Part shown: piece after piece, positions 26,324-35,356 of the stretch | Numbering within the stretch: the stretch's first letter is position 1 | How the letters are laid out: each line of letters starts with the position of its first letter | Assembly (NCBI GenBank): GCA_963713545.1 | Contig: CAVQME010000002.1 | Span: forward strand, 248,001 to 312,000 | DNA from: CAVPLM01 sp963713545 | GTDB lineage: Bacteria; Actinomycetota; Thermoleophilia; RBG-16-64-13 | Direction: 5' to 3' | Length of the DNA: 64,000 nucleotides | Notes under the pieces: model-generated | What the model saw: only the letters and a program-made list of their open reading frames with translations | Told to the model about the DNA's origin: nothing | Database searches by the model: none | Program-made: the position numbers and the translations under genes

Positions 26324-27525
26324 CAGAACGGCTCCCTCAAGTAGCCGGAGATGAGCACGTCGGACCCGATGTGTTCGACTGCGACCTCTTGCAGACCGAC
26401 GCCCTCGGCGATGGACTCCGCCCCCTCAGCCAGAAGAGGCGAGCGGTTCTCCCGGCCCGAAACGACCTGAGGACAGACGAAGGCCGCCATCTTGTCGATG
26501 AGGCCAGCAGCCCACCAGGAGCCGGCCAGCCGAGGTCCACCCTCCAGCAGCACTGTTTGCACTTCGCGGGCGGCCAGAAGGCGCCCGACCTCGTCGGGCA
26601 CCAGCCCCCCGGCACCGTCCGACCGCGCGATCGCCGTCTCCACCCCCCAGGCTTCCACCTCGGTGCGCCGAGCCGAGGCGACCTCAGGCCCGCAGACGGC
26701 CAACACCGGTCCTTCCCCGGCCGTCTGGACCAGGGCAGCTTCCTCGGTGATCATGGCAAGCTCCGCATCGATGACCACGCGTAGCGGCTGCCGCGGGCAG
26801 TCAACGTCCCGCGCGGTCAGGCGAGGATCGTCTCGTTTCAGGGTGCCGGCGCCCACCATCACCGCGTCCGACCAGGCCCGCCAGCGGTGCACCAGCTCCC
26901 GGCTCAGAGGGCCTGAGATCCAGCGAGAGTCGCCCGTGTCGGTGGCCACCCGGCCGTCCAGGGTCATCGCGTACTTGTAGGTGACGAAGGGAAGGCCGGT
27001 CGTCACCGATTTGCGCAGCCCATTGTTCTGCCGTTTGCAGCGCCGGACCAACTCTTCCTCGGCAAGATCGACCTGGATCCCGGCGGCGCGCAGAAGCTCC
27101 AGACCCCGGCCGTTGACGTCAGGGGAAGGGTCGATGGCGCCGACCACCGCCCGAGCCAAGCCGGCGGCAATGAGAGCCGAAGTGCAAGGGGGGGTGCGGC
27201 CGTAGGTACAACAGGGCTCGAGGGTCACGTACATGGTGGTCCCGGCCAGCACTTCGGAAGCCGAGGCAGTCCGCGCCATCCCCGTAGAGGGCTCTTCCGC
27301 CCCTGGATCGCCCCGCTCTTCGCCCATCCGGCGCACTGCGTCCTTGATGGCGTCCACCTCGGCGTGGTCTCGCCAGGGACCGGCATGAAAGCCCTCGCCG
27401 ATGATCCGGCCGTCCTTTACGATCACCGCGCCTACCAGCGGGTTGGGGCTGGTCCGGCCCAGACCCTTCTCGGCCAGAGCGATGGCCCGCTCCAGAAAGA
27501 CCGCGTCTTGTTCGCTTAAGCTCAA
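26323..27525 (-). CDS. ribD: bifunctional pyrimidine deaminase / reductase RibD
   Basis: 400 aa. Deaminase half with HAEVDAI and the zinc loop EPCCTYGRTPPC; reductase half with YKYAMTLDGRVAT and GDSRWISG. The TTG at 27525 is chosen: GAGGGG lies nine bases upstream and the product then starts in the family manner (SLSEQDAVFLERA). The longer frame would begin inside the riboswitch. Between HAEVDAI and the zinc loop there is an extra stretch of about 25 residues not common in RibD. Confidence 0.94.
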   Translation of the reverse strand: MSLSEQDAVFLERAIALAEKGLGRTSPNPLVGAVIVKDGRIIGEGFHAGPWRDHAEVDAIKDAVRRMGEERGDPGAEEPSTGMARTASASEVLAGTTMYVTLEPCCTYGRTPPCTSALIAAGLARAVVGAIDPSPDVNGRGLELLRAAGIQVDLAEEELVRRCKRQNNGLRKSVTTGLPFVTYKYAMTLDGRVATDTGDSRWISGPLSRELVHRWRAWSDAVMVGAGTLKRDDPRLTARDVDCPRQPLRVVIDAELAMITEEAALVQTAGEGPVLAVCGPEVASARRTEVEAWGVETAIARSDGAGGLVPDEVGRLLAAREVQTVLLEGGPRLAGSWWAAGLIDKMAAFVCPQVVSGRENRSPLLAEGAESIAEGVGLQEVAVEHIGSDVLISGYLREPF

Positions 27526-27533
27526 AACAAAGA

Positions 27534-27558
27534 ACCCCTCAGCCCAGGGCCCAGGGGT
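27534..27558 (-). promoter_or_regulatory. expression-platform hairpin of the FMN riboswitch
   Basis: ACCCCT / AGGGGT stem, whose 3' arm contains the ribD Shine-Dalgarno GAGGGG. It is followed by TTCTTTGTTTT, so it can both hide the ribosome-binding site and act as a weak intrinsic terminator. The ribD TTG start lies within this T-rich run. Confidence 0.6.
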
Positions 27559-27579
27559 CGAGGGAGCGCGAAGCGCTCC

Positions 27580-27692
27580 GGTCTTCTCTCTTCCAGACTT
27601 TGACTGTCGGCCCAGGGATTCCACCTGGTCTGCCTTGTCAAGGCTCGCGGGCTGTCACCGCCGGTAGGGAATCTCACCCGACCCCGAAGACC
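27580..27692 (-). promoter_or_regulatory. FMN riboswitch (RFN element)
   Basis: 113 nt on the minus strand. P1 is GGTCTTC (27692-27686) with GAAGACC (27586-27580). Between them lie the conserved RFN parts: the GGGTGAGATTCCC element, ACCGGCGGTGACAGCCCGCGAGCC, and later AGGTGGAATCCCTGGGCCGACAGT and AAGTCTGGA. Binds FMN and turns off ribD-ribE-ribBA-ribH. Confidence 0.95.
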
Positions 27693-27725
27693 ACAAGTAC
27701 GTTTGCTAGACGTGCAGCGAGAAAG

Positions 27726-27755
27726 AATCTACCACAGCTAGGGCTCGACTGTCAT
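27726..27755 (-). promoter_or_regulatory. rib operon promoter
   Basis: ATGACA (27750-27755), 18 bases, TAGATT (27726-27731). The likely RNA start is about 25 bases before the riboswitch P1. It overlaps the end of rpe. Confidence 0.45.
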
Positions 27756-28427
27756 CAGATGCTGCAGTCTCCGAGTCTCTGCTGCCGGGTCGGTAGCCCC
27801 GAACACGGCCGACCCCGCCACCACCCAGTTGGCCCCGGCCCGCACGGCGTATCGGATGTTGTCGCTGTTGATCCCGCCGTCGACCTCGATCGCCGCCCCG
27901 GCAGGCATCATCTGTCTTAGGACCGGCAGCTTGTCCATGGCCGAGCCGATGGCCTGCTGGCCTCCGAAGCCTGGATTGACGGTCATGACCAGCGCGTAGT
28001 CGAGCAGAGGCACTATGGCCTCCACCCGGTCGAGTTCGGTCCCTGGGTTGATGGCCACTCCCGCCCCGGCCCCCAGTCGTTTGATGCTCTCCACCGCGTG
28101 ATAGAGATGCGGGCAGGCTTCCACGTGCACGCTTATCGCATCGGCGCCGGCCGAGACGAAGGCCTCCAGGTAGTCCTCCGGCCTCTCTATCATGAGATGC
28201 ACCGAGAGAAGGCCTTCGCGTTCGTGGACCAGCGGAGCCACAGCCTCTACAACGACCGGCCCTATGGTGATATTGGGCACGAAATGGCCGTCCATGACAT
28301 CCACGTGGATCATCCGGACCCCGGCGTCCATGACCGCGGCGATCTGTTCTCCTAGGCGAGAGAAGTCGGCGGAGAGAATCGAGGGAAGGAGATGAAGCTC
28401 CCTGTAGACAGAAGTGGGTATGGGCAT
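27738..28427 (-). CDS. rpe: ribulose-phosphate 3-epimerase
   Basis: 229 aa. TIM-barrel enzyme of the pentose phosphate path; its product ribulose 5-phosphate feeds RibB. Motifs: LLPSILSADF, HVDVMDGHFVPN, SVHLMIERPEDY, VNPGFGGQ, EVDGGIN. ATG at 28427 with AGGAG six bases upstream. Nine bases after fmt, so part of the priA-def-fmt-rpe run. Confidence 0.96.
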   Translation of the reverse strand: MPIPTSVYRELHLLPSILSADFSRLGEQIAAVMDAGVRMIHVDVMDGHFVPNITIGPVVVEAVAPLVHEREGLLSVHLMIERPEDYLEAFVSAGADAISVHVEACPHLYHAVESIKRLGAGAGVAINPGTELDRVEAIVPLLDYALVMTVNPGFGGQQAIGSAMDKLPVLRQMMPAGAAIEVDGGINSDNIRYAVRAGANWVVAGSAVFGATDPAAETRRLQHLMTVEP

Positions 28428-28435
28428 GCTCGCTC

Positions 28436-29407
28436 CTACTCCCGCCCGGTCCCGCACGGTTCGAGGCGCTCGCCCAGACGCTTTCCGTAACCACGGACGA
28501 AAGCGGCCGCGGGCATGGTCTTCTTGCCGGCCGGCTGCAGGGAGAGGACCTCCACCAGCCCTGCCCCACAGCCGACGAACAGCCGCTCGCCCCAGATCCT
28601 CAGTCGGCCCGCATCTCCCGACACAGACCCGGCCGGCTCAGGCGCAGGATCCAACTCCGGGAGATCGTACGGCCAGGTGCGCCAGATCTTGACTCCCATC
28701 CCCGCTGCCACCACCCGAGCCCCGATGCCGGGGCTGAGAGACCGGACCTGGTCGTGGACGACCTTGGCCGTCTGAGAGGGATCCAGGATCTGATCGGCCG
28801 GACCGAGCTTCGCGGCATACGTAGGCACACCTTGCTGCCCATTCCAGGAGATCGTGCCGTCGGCCAGACCGGTCAGCACCTGATCCACCCCACAGGCCCC
28901 CAGTACCGCAAGTACACGCCCGATGGAGCCGGCATCATCTCGCAGTCCCACGGACACCGAGCTCTGCAAAGCCCAAGGACCCTGGTCGAGATCCGCGGTG
29001 ATCCTCATGATGCTCACCCCCACGCGCGGCTCCCCGGCCGCCAACGCGCGCTCGATGGGCGCGGCGCCCCGGTACGCGGGCAAGAGCGAGGCATGGACGT
29101 TCAAGCAGAGCAAAGACTCGAGCAGTCCGCTCCGCAGCATCTGTCCGAACCCGACCACCACCAGAGCCTCGACGCCTACCGCTTTCAAACGGGCGATCGC
29201 CTCCGGGTGATTGATGTCCTCTTCCTGCAGACAGTCGAACCCGAGCCGCCCCCCGTCGACCACCACCGGTGGTGCAGCCGTCTTCTGCCCCCGGCCGCAC
29301 GGCCGGTCTGGTTGGGAGATGACCACTGCCGGTCGCCGGCCGATAGCTATCAGGTGCGCCAGTACCCAGGCGGCGAATTCAGGGGTCCCGGCGAAAGCGT
29401 ATCTCAC
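28436..29407 (-). CDS. fmt: methionyl-tRNA formyltransferase
   Basis: 323 aa. Formylates initiator tRNA. MRYAFAGTPEFAAWVL, the catalytic segment NVHASLLPAYRGAAPIERAL, and the family C-terminal domain are seen. Where most members have LLPRYRG this one has LLPAYRG. GTG start overlaps the def stop as GTGA, pairing addition and removal of the formyl group. Confidence 0.95.
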   Translation of the reverse strand: MRYAFAGTPEFAAWVLAHLIAIGRRPAVVISQPDRPCGRGQKTAAPPVVVDGGRLGFDCLQEEDINHPEAIARLKAVGVEALVVVGFGQMLRSGLLESLLCLNVHASLLPAYRGAAPIERALAAGEPRVGVSIMRITADLDQGPWALQSSVSVGLRDDAGSIGRVLAVLGACGVDQVLTGLADGTISWNGQQGVPTYAAKLGPADQILDPSQTAKVVHDQVRSLSPGIGARVVAAGMGVKIWRTWPYDLPELDPAPEPAGSVSGDAGRLRIWGERLFVGCGAGLVEVLSLQPAGKKTMPAAAFVRGYGKRLGERLEPCGTGRE

Positions 29408-29958
29408 GAGCCGCCGGCCAACGCCCGTTCACGAAGCTCTTTCAGGACCCGCCGCCGCTCCTCCGGCGTCGTGCGGTCAACGATCAGGCGGCCGTCGAGG
29501 TGATCGATCTCGTGCTGCACGATCCGCGCCAAGAGCCCGGCCAGATGTACCTCAAAAGCCGCTCCCGTGAGATCCTGGGCTTCCACATCGACCTCTTCCG
29601 CTCGAGTCACCTCCATCGTGGTCCCCGGAACGGAGAGACACCCTTCGGACTCGGTGCAACACGTCTCTGACTGAGCGATGACGCGGGGGTTCACGTAGAC
29701 GTAGCGCTCACCCTCGTTCTCGGGATCCCTCCATACCATGAGACGGGTGAGAGTACCCACCTGAGGAGCCGCCAGGCCGACACCCTCCTCCCGTTCCATC
29801 ACCTCGAACATCACCTGGGCCAGCTTCTCCAAGCGGGAATCGAACACGGTCACCGGGCCGGTCACTTGCTTGAGAACCGGGTCGCCGAATGTGCGGAGGT
29901 TCTCGAGCGGCGCCTGCCGAGAAGAATCAGGTCGATGATTCACTTTTCTCTTGCCCAT
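29404..29958 (-). CDS. def: peptide deformylase
   Basis: 184 aa. All three metal/active-site motifs are present: GVGLAAPQVG, EGCLSVP and QHEIDHLDG. N-terminal extension of about 20 basic residues. Lies 27 bases after priA and overlaps fmt. Confidence 0.97.
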   Translation of the reverse strand: MGKRKVNHRPDSSRQAPLENLRTFGDPVLKQVTGPVTVFDSRLEKLAQVMFEVMEREEGVGLAAPQVGTLTRLMVWRDPENEGERYVYVNPRVIAQSETCCTESEGCLSVPGTTMEVTRAEEVDVEAQDLTGAAFEVHLAGLLARIVQHEIDHLDGRLIVDRTTPEERRRVLKELRERALAGGS

Positions 29959-29985
29959 ACAGACCCCGATCGTGCCTTGCCCGCC

Positions 29986-32271
29986 TTAACCGAAGCTCTG
30001 GGGGTCGACATCAACCAGTAAGGTCACCCCCCGCCGCCTATACGGCTCAGACAACTGAGCCATCGCCTGCCCCACGATCGCCCGCGCTCTTCCGCCTTCG
30101 CTCGAACCGACCACCAGATGCCACCGATACCGCCCTCGCACCACCGGCAACCGGGCCGGCCCGCGCAACTCTCGGGCGGAGAGGTGGGGAGCCAGCCGTT
30201 CCGCGAGGTACCGGGCGCCTGCTTGAGCCCTCTCAGCGTCGGGGGCCATCGCGACCAGGCGGATGAGTTCCGTGAACGGAGGGTATCCGAGACGGTCCCT
30301 GACGCGCAGCTCTTCCCGGTAGAAAGCCTCTTCGTCCCGCTCCAGCGCCATTCTAATACAGGGCACATCGGGATTCCAGGTCTGCACCAGCACCCGTCCG
30401 GGCCTCTCCGCGCGGCCGGCGCGACCCGCCACCTGGGTGAGCAGCTGGAAGGTACGCTCGGCCGCGCGGAAGTCCGGGATGAAAAGACCGGTGTCGGCGT
30501 CCGCCACCAATACGAGCGTCACGTCGGGAAAATCGTGGCCTTTGGCCACCATCTGGGTACCCACGAGGACGCCTGGCCGCGCGCGGGCGAAATCGTCGAG
30601 CAGGGCGCTCACCCGCCGGCCGCTCGTGAGGACGTCGGAATCCATCCGGAACACCTGCTCTCGCGGCACTAGGGCACGGAGCTCCTGGTCCAGCCTCTCG
30701 GTCCCCGGTGAGGAGCGAGTGAGCGCCGCCCGGTTGCACGCAGGGCAAAGGACCGGCTGCTGGTATGCCCTGCCGCACTGGTGACAGAGTAGTCGCCGCA
30801 CCCGCTTGTGATACGTCAGAGAGAGCTCGCAATCCGCGCATGCCATCACGTGACCGCACAGCTCGCAGTGCACGTGACCGGCGTAGCCCCGACGGTTGAG
30901 GAGCACGATGGCCTGTTCTCCACGGCGAAGCGTCTCCGCAAGCACTTCCCGCGAGAGAGGAGCGAGGAGTTGACCGCCCCCCTGCCGGCGCATGTCGACC
31001 ACCTCGCATACGGGCTCGGTCCCGGCGGCGCGCCGCGAGAGACGCAGGCGCGCGCCCGCTTCCCGCATGCTCTCCACCGACGGCGTCGCGCTGCCTTCGA
31101 GGAGCAGTCCGCCCATCGGTTGCAGACGCAGCCCCGCAACGGTCGACGCGTGGTACCGCGGTTCCTCCTCCTGCTTATACGAGCCGTCATGCGCCTCGTC
31201 GACGATGATCAGCCGCAGGTCGCGCACCGGCGCGAAGACCGCCGACCTCGCCCCGACCACGATCGGGGCCTGGCCTGTCGCCACGCGCCGGTATTCCCGC
31301 ACCCGCTCGCCCCGGGAAAGACCGCTGTGAAGAACCCCCACCTGCGGGCCGAACCGCTCGCGCACCCGTCTGATCATGAGAGGAGTAAGGGCGATCTCAG
31401 GGACCAGGAGGATGGCGCCTGCCCCCCGTTCGACCACCCACTCGAGAAGCCGGAGATAGACCTCCGTCTTCCCGCTGCCGGTCACCCCCCACAGCAGACG
31501 CCGATCGAAGCCCGGAGCTTCGTAAGCGACAAGAAGCTCCCGTACGGCCTCGTCCTGCTCGAGGCTCAGCTGTGGGACCACGGCCGTCGTCCCGGCCACA
31601 GCGCCACTCGGCGCAGTGGCCGCGCCCGCTGAGCCAGCCTCGACGCCGATGGACCCAGACCGCACGGACAGGTCCTGCTCCGACGGGGCGTCCCCCGGAG
31701 CCTCGACCAACTCCACCAGGCCCTTGACGACAAGAGTCCGCAGTACCCCGCGCCCCACTCCCACCTGCTCACACAGTCCGCTCCCGGCCGCACCCCCAGC
31801 CGGGATCGCGTCCAGGAGCGCCGACTGCTTTGCGGTGAGACGTTGCTTGGCTTCTTCGGCGTCCGCGAGGGCGGCTCGCACAACCCATGACTTGCGCGGC
31901 GTCCCGGTCTTCTCCCTGCCAGCCAGGCCTGGAGGCACCATCAGCCGCAGACAAGACTCGTATGACGACAGATACCTTTCCGCCAAGCGATGGGCGAGCT
32001 CGACCAGTTCCAAGGGCACCCGCTCGCCGGCCACCGCCTCGATGTAGCGCAGGTCCTCCGCGTCCACCTCCCCGCTCCCGCTCTCGTCCACCACGACAGC
32101 GCGCACGGAGCGGCGCCCGAAGGGCGCCGTCACCACGGAACCCACCTGGACTCGGTCGGCAAGGTCGGGCGGTACGAGATAGTCGAAGCGACGATCGCCC
32201 AGATGGCGGAGCTTCAGCAGGGGGACCAAACGGACGACTCGCCCGCCTTCTTCAGTGAAGGGCGGTGCCAC
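29986..32271 (-). CDS. priA: primosomal replication-restart helicase PriA
   Basis: 761 aa. N-terminal 3'-end-binding domain (RFDYLVPPDLADRVQVGSVV), Walker A GVTGSGKTEVYLRL, DEAHDGSYKQ, zinc-binding Cys pairs (CELC, CADC, CHQC, CPAC) and the C-terminal domain. The GTG at 32271 was chosen because GGAGG lies five bases upstream; the frame stays open for a further 155 codons into metK, with no family similarity. A Ser/Gly/Ala-rich stretch of about 35 residues precedes the helicase core and is unusual. Confidence 0.95.
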   Translation of the reverse strand: MAPPFTEEGGRVVRLVPLLKLRHLGDRRFDYLVPPDLADRVQVGSVVTAPFGRRSVRAVVVDESGSGEVDAEDLRYIEAVAGERVPLELVELAHRLAERYLSSYESCLRLMVPPGLAGREKTGTPRKSWVVRAALADAEEAKQRLTAKQSALLDAIPAGGAAGSGLCEQVGVGRGVLRTLVVKGLVELVEAPGDAPSEQDLSVRSGSIGVEAGSAGAATAPSGAVAGTTAVVPQLSLEQDEAVRELLVAYEAPGFDRRLLWGVTGSGKTEVYLRLLEWVVERGAGAILLVPEIALTPLMIRRVRERFGPQVGVLHSGLSRGERVREYRRVATGQAPIVVGARSAVFAPVRDLRLIIVDEAHDGSYKQEEEPRYHASTVAGLRLQPMGGLLLEGSATPSVESMREAGARLRLSRRAAGTEPVCEVVDMRRQGGGQLLAPLSREVLAETLRRGEQAIVLLNRRGYAGHVHCELCGHVMACADCELSLTYHKRVRRLLCHQCGRAYQQPVLCPACNRAALTRSSPGTERLDQELRALVPREQVFRMDSDVLTSGRRVSALLDDFARARPGVLVGTQMVAKGHDFPDVTLVLVADADTGLFIPDFRAAERTFQLLTQVAGRAGRAERPGRVLVQTWNPDVPCIRMALERDEEAFYREELRVRDRLGYPPFTELIRLVAMAPDAERAQAGARYLAERLAPHLSARELRGPARLPVVRGRYRWHLVVGSSEGGRARAIVGQAMAQLSEPYRRRGVTLLVDVDPQSFG

Positions 32272-32335
32272 CCTCTCCTCCTGTTGTCGTGCGGCCTCGA
32301 GAAAGAGCGGACGCCGGGAGACCCCGCGGACCTCC

Positions 32336-33544
32336 CTACAGACCGGCGTCCCGCCGAAGCGCGTCCGCCTTGTCGGTGCTCTCCCAGGTGAAGTCGGCGT
32401 CCTCGCGACCGAAGTGGCCGTAGGCGGCGGTCTTCTCGTAGATGGGCCGGAGCAGCTTGAGATCGCGGATGATGGCTGCCGGGCGCAGGTCGAAATGACC
32501 ATGCACCAGTTCCTGGAGCAGCGCCTGACTGATCCGTTCGGTGCCAAAGCAGTCGACCATGATGCTGACGGGGTGAGCCACCCCGATAGCGTATGCGATC
32601 TGCACTTCGCAGCGGTCCGCCAATCCCGCCGCCACGATGTTCTTAGCAACGTAGCGAGCCGCGTAGGCCCCTGAACGGTCGACCTTCGACGGGTCTTTCC
32701 CGGAAAAGGCGCCCCCGCCGTGCCGACCGAAACCACCGTAGGTGTCGACGATGATCTTGCGGCCGGTCAGTCCGGTGTCACCCATGGGTCCGCCGATGAC
32801 GAACTTGCCGGTCGGGTTGACGTAGAGCGCGGTCTTCTTGAACTCAGGATCGTACAGCCCTTCGGGCAGTACCGGCCGGATGACGTGATCGATAAGGTCG
32901 GGCCTGAGCAGGGTCTCGATATCGACTCCGTCCATGTGCTGGGTCGACAGGACCACCGCCGTGATGAACTGTGGCTGGCCGTCCGCGTATCTGACCGTCA
33001 CCTGGCTCTTACCGTCGGGGCGCAGGTAGGGCACGACGTTCCCTTTGCGCACCTCGCTCATGCGGTGCACCAGGCGATGGGCGAGCAGGATGGGCATGGG
33101 CATGAGCTCGTCGGTGTCGCGGCAAGCATAGCCGAACATCATCCCCTGGTCTCCGGCTCCCTGGCAATCGAGCGCATCCTCATCCTGTGGGTCGATCCGG
33201 CACTCCAGCGCCGACTGGACGCCTTGGGCGATATCGGGCGACTGATCATGGATGGTCGTTATGATTCCGCACGTATTCGCGTCGAAGCCGAACTTGGCCC
33301 GGGTGTAACCGATGCGCTCGACAGTGTTGCGCACCACGACCGGCACGTCCACGTAGGTCTCAGTGGTGATCTCGCCCGAGACAACCACCAGACCGGTGGT
33401 GATAAGGGTCTCGCAGGCCACGTGGCCCAGCGGATCTTCCTTCAGCACCGCGTCCAGGACCGCGTCGGAGATCTGATCGGCGATCTTGTCGGGATGACCC
33501 TCGCTCACCGACTCCGACGTGAACAGGAACTCATGGTTCTCCAC
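32336..33544 (-). CDS. metK: S-adenosylmethionine synthetase
   Basis: 402 aa. Makes SAM from Met and ATP; SAM feeds QueA, RsmD and MiaB in this window. FTSESVSEGHPDK at the N-terminus, GAGDQGMMFGYA and GGGAFSGKDPSKVDRS are as in the family. GTG at 33544 with GGAGG five bases upstream; a longer frame adds 56 unrelated residues. Confidence 0.97.
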   Translation of the reverse strand: MENHEFLFTSESVSEGHPDKIADQISDAVLDAVLKEDPLGHVACETLITTGLVVVSGEITTETYVDVPVVVRNTVERIGYTRAKFGFDANTCGIITTIHDQSPDIAQGVQSALECRIDPQDEDALDCQGAGDQGMMFGYACRDTDELMPMPILLAHRLVHRMSEVRKGNVVPYLRPDGKSQVTVRYADGQPQFITAVVLSTQHMDGVDIETLLRPDLIDHVIRPVLPEGLYDPEFKKTALYVNPTGKFVIGGPMGDTGLTGRKIIVDTYGGFGRHGGGAFSGKDPSKVDRSGAYAARYVAKNIVAAGLADRCEVQIAYAIGVAHPVSIMVDCFGTERISQALLQELVHGHFDLRPAAIIRDLKLLRPIYEKTAAYGHFGREDADFTWESTDKADALRRDAGL

Positions 33545-33570
33545 ATTGACCTCCAGAGAAAAAGCGTACA

Positions 33571-33587
33571 ACCGGGAAGGACCCGGT
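33571..33587 (-). terminator. terminator of the liv-paaK-thioesterase operon
   Basis: ACCGGG / CCCGGT stem, 5-base loop, then a T5 run about eight bases on, located just after the thioesterase stop and just before metK. Confidence 0.5.
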
Positions 33588-33593
33588 GGATGA

Positions 33594-34013
33594 CTACCGT
33601 CCCGGCAGTGTATCAGAAGCCTCGCCGCCCCACCTCGACTGCAGACGCTCGGCGAATCCGGCCCGTCCCACGATGACCCGGTGGTGCGTGCCCTTGCCCA
33701 CCACCCCGGCATCGTCTTCAGCCGACACCGAAAACCTGAGAAGTCTTCCTTCGACCTCCACCAAGGTGGCCTGAGCGCAGACCTTCATGCCCACCGGCGA
33801 TGGCGCTGCGTGCGTCACATCGATGACGGTGCCCACCGAGATCATGTCCGCCGCCAAGCGCCCCTCGATGGCCTTGACGGCCGCTGCTTCCATCAGTTGC
33901 ACCATGGTCGAGGTAGACAGACCCTCGACATCGCCCGTTCCCTGGCTGCGCGCCGTCAGCTCGGGGGTCACCACCAAGCTGGTCCTCGCGCTGAGCCCAG
34001 GCTCGACACTCAT
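33594..34013 (-). CDS. FlK-type acyl-CoA thioesterase (hot-dog fold)
   Basis: 139 aa. Resembles the fluoroacetyl-CoA thioesterase family: STSTMVQLMEAAAVKAIEG, SVGTVIDVTHAAPSPVG and GKGTHHRVIV, covering the whole hot-dog domain. Overlaps the CoA-ligase stop by four bases. Probably returns a wrongly or excessively activated acid from CoA; the substrate cannot be read from sequence. Confidence 0.82.
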   Translation of the reverse strand: MSVEPGLSARTSLVVTPELTARSQGTGDVEGLSTSTMVQLMEAAAVKAIEGRLAADMISVGTVIDVTHAAPSPVGMKVCAQATLVEVEGRLLRFSVSAEDDAGVVGKGTHHRVIVGRAGFAERLQSRWGGEASDTLPGR

Positions 34014-35356
34014 GTACTTCGCCTCCCTTGCCTCTCTGCCGTCGGACCGGGACCCATGCCCCGTTCGTCGCTCACTCTACTCGTTTTCCCGGGGAAACGG
34101 GGGATGGTCTTGGGCTCCACCAGGCGCACCCGTGGGCGGATCCCCAGCTCCTGACGGAGACGTTCTTCCACATGTCGCTGAAACGCCTGAAGCTTCTTCA
34201 CCGCGTCCGGCAGGAACGAGGGCGATACCTCGATCTGGACCTCCATCTGGTCGAGAGCCCCCTCCTTGTAGAGCACTATCTGATAGTGCGGCTCCACCTT
34301 CTCGATATCCAGGAGGACGGCTTCGACCTGAGAAGGATAGACGTTGACGCCGCGTATGACCAGCATGTCGTCGGCGCGCGCGTATACCTTGCTGTGCTGG
34401 GCGAAGACCCTCCCGCAAGCGCACGGGCGGTAGCTCAGGCTCGCCAAGTCGCCGGTGCGGTACCGGATCACGGGCAGGGCTTCCTTGGTGAGCGAAGTGA
34501 AGACGAGCTCTCCCTCCTTGCCGTCCGGCACCGGCTCTCCCGTTTCCGGGTCCACCACCTCGACCAGGAAGTGGTCCTCGTTGACATGAAGGCCGTCCTT
34601 GTTCCAGCACTCGTAGGAGACGCCGGGGCCGATGACCTCCGAGAGGCCGTACGTGTCGCAGGCGGACATCCCGGTGCTCTTCTCCAGCTCTTCCCGCAGT
34701 TGGTTGGTCCACGGCTCGGCGCCGAACAGACCCACCCGCAGCTTGAGGTCCTTGAAGTCATAGCCCAGCGCGGGAGCCCTATCCACAATGTGCTTGGCAT
34801 ACGACGGCGTGCAGACCAGGACCGTGGTCTTGAAATCGCGCATGATGTGCAGCTGACGCTGAGTGTTGCCCGTCGAAGCAGGGATCACCGTAGCCCCTAC
34901 GCGCTCGAGCCCCGCGTGCATGCCGAACCCCCCGGTGGTGAGCCCGTAGTCGTAGGCGATCTGGGCGACATCGTGGAAACGAGCCCCGCCGGCGACTGCC
35001 GCCCGGGCGCAGATCTCCGACCACGTGTTCAGGTCGCCGCGGCTGTACCCCACCACCGTAGGGTTCGACATCATGCCCGATGTGGCGTGGATCCGGATGA
35101 CCTTCTCCAGCGGCAGCGCAAAGAGGCCATACGGGTAGGCAGCCCTGACGTCGGCCTTGAACGTGAAGGGCAGCTTGCGCAGGTCCTCCAGAGAGCGCAC
35201 GTCGGCCGGCTTCAGCTTCATGGCCGCCCAGCGATCGCGATGGAACGGGACGTTCTCGTAGACCCACCGCACGGTCATCTGCAGGCGCTTGAACTGCAAT
35301 TCCCGCAGTTCTTCCCTGCTCATGGTCTCGTATTCAGGGTTGAAGATCTCGTTCAT
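34010..35356 (-). CDS. phenylacetate-CoA ligase-like enzyme (PaaK family)
   Basis: 448 aa. AMP-forming CoA ligase of the PaaK family: YENVPFHRDRW, LPFTFKADVR, YGLSEVIGPGV, YRTGDL and the C-terminal Lys region PRFPGKTSRV. The ATP loop, normally SSGTTGKPTVVGY, reads TSGMMSNPTVVGY, so the Thr-Thr-Gly-Lys part is changed. Lies in the liv operon; activates an aryl-acetate or related acid, either imported or made from an amino acid. Substrate uncertain. Confidence 0.88.
   Translation of the reverse strand: MNEIFNPEYETMSREELRELQFKRLQMTVRWVYENVPFHRDRWAAMKLKPADVRSLEDLRKLPFTFKADVRAAYPYGLFALPLEKVIRIHATSGMMSNPTVVGYSRGDLNTWSEICARAAVAGGARFHDVAQIAYDYGLTTGGFGMHAGLERVGATVIPASTGNTQRQLHIMRDFKTTVLVCTPSYAKHIVDRAPALGYDFKDLKLRVGLFGAEPWTNQLREELEKSTGMSACDTYGLSEVIGPGVSYECWNKDGLHVNEDHFLVEVVDPETGEPVPDGKEGELVFTSLTKEALPVIRYRTGDLASLSYRPCACGRVFAQHSKVYARADDMLVIRGVNVYPSQVEAVLLDIEKVEPHYQIVLYKEGALDQMEVQIEVSPSFLPDAVKKLQAFQRHVEERLRQELGIRPRVRLVEPKTIPRFPGKTSRVSDERGMGPGPTAERQGRRST

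Noticed and set aside
32272..32736. Upstream extension of the priA frame
   Set aside because: Runs antiparallel-free through the metK 3' end with Arg/Ser-rich nonsense; a strong ribosome site precedes the GTG at 32271.
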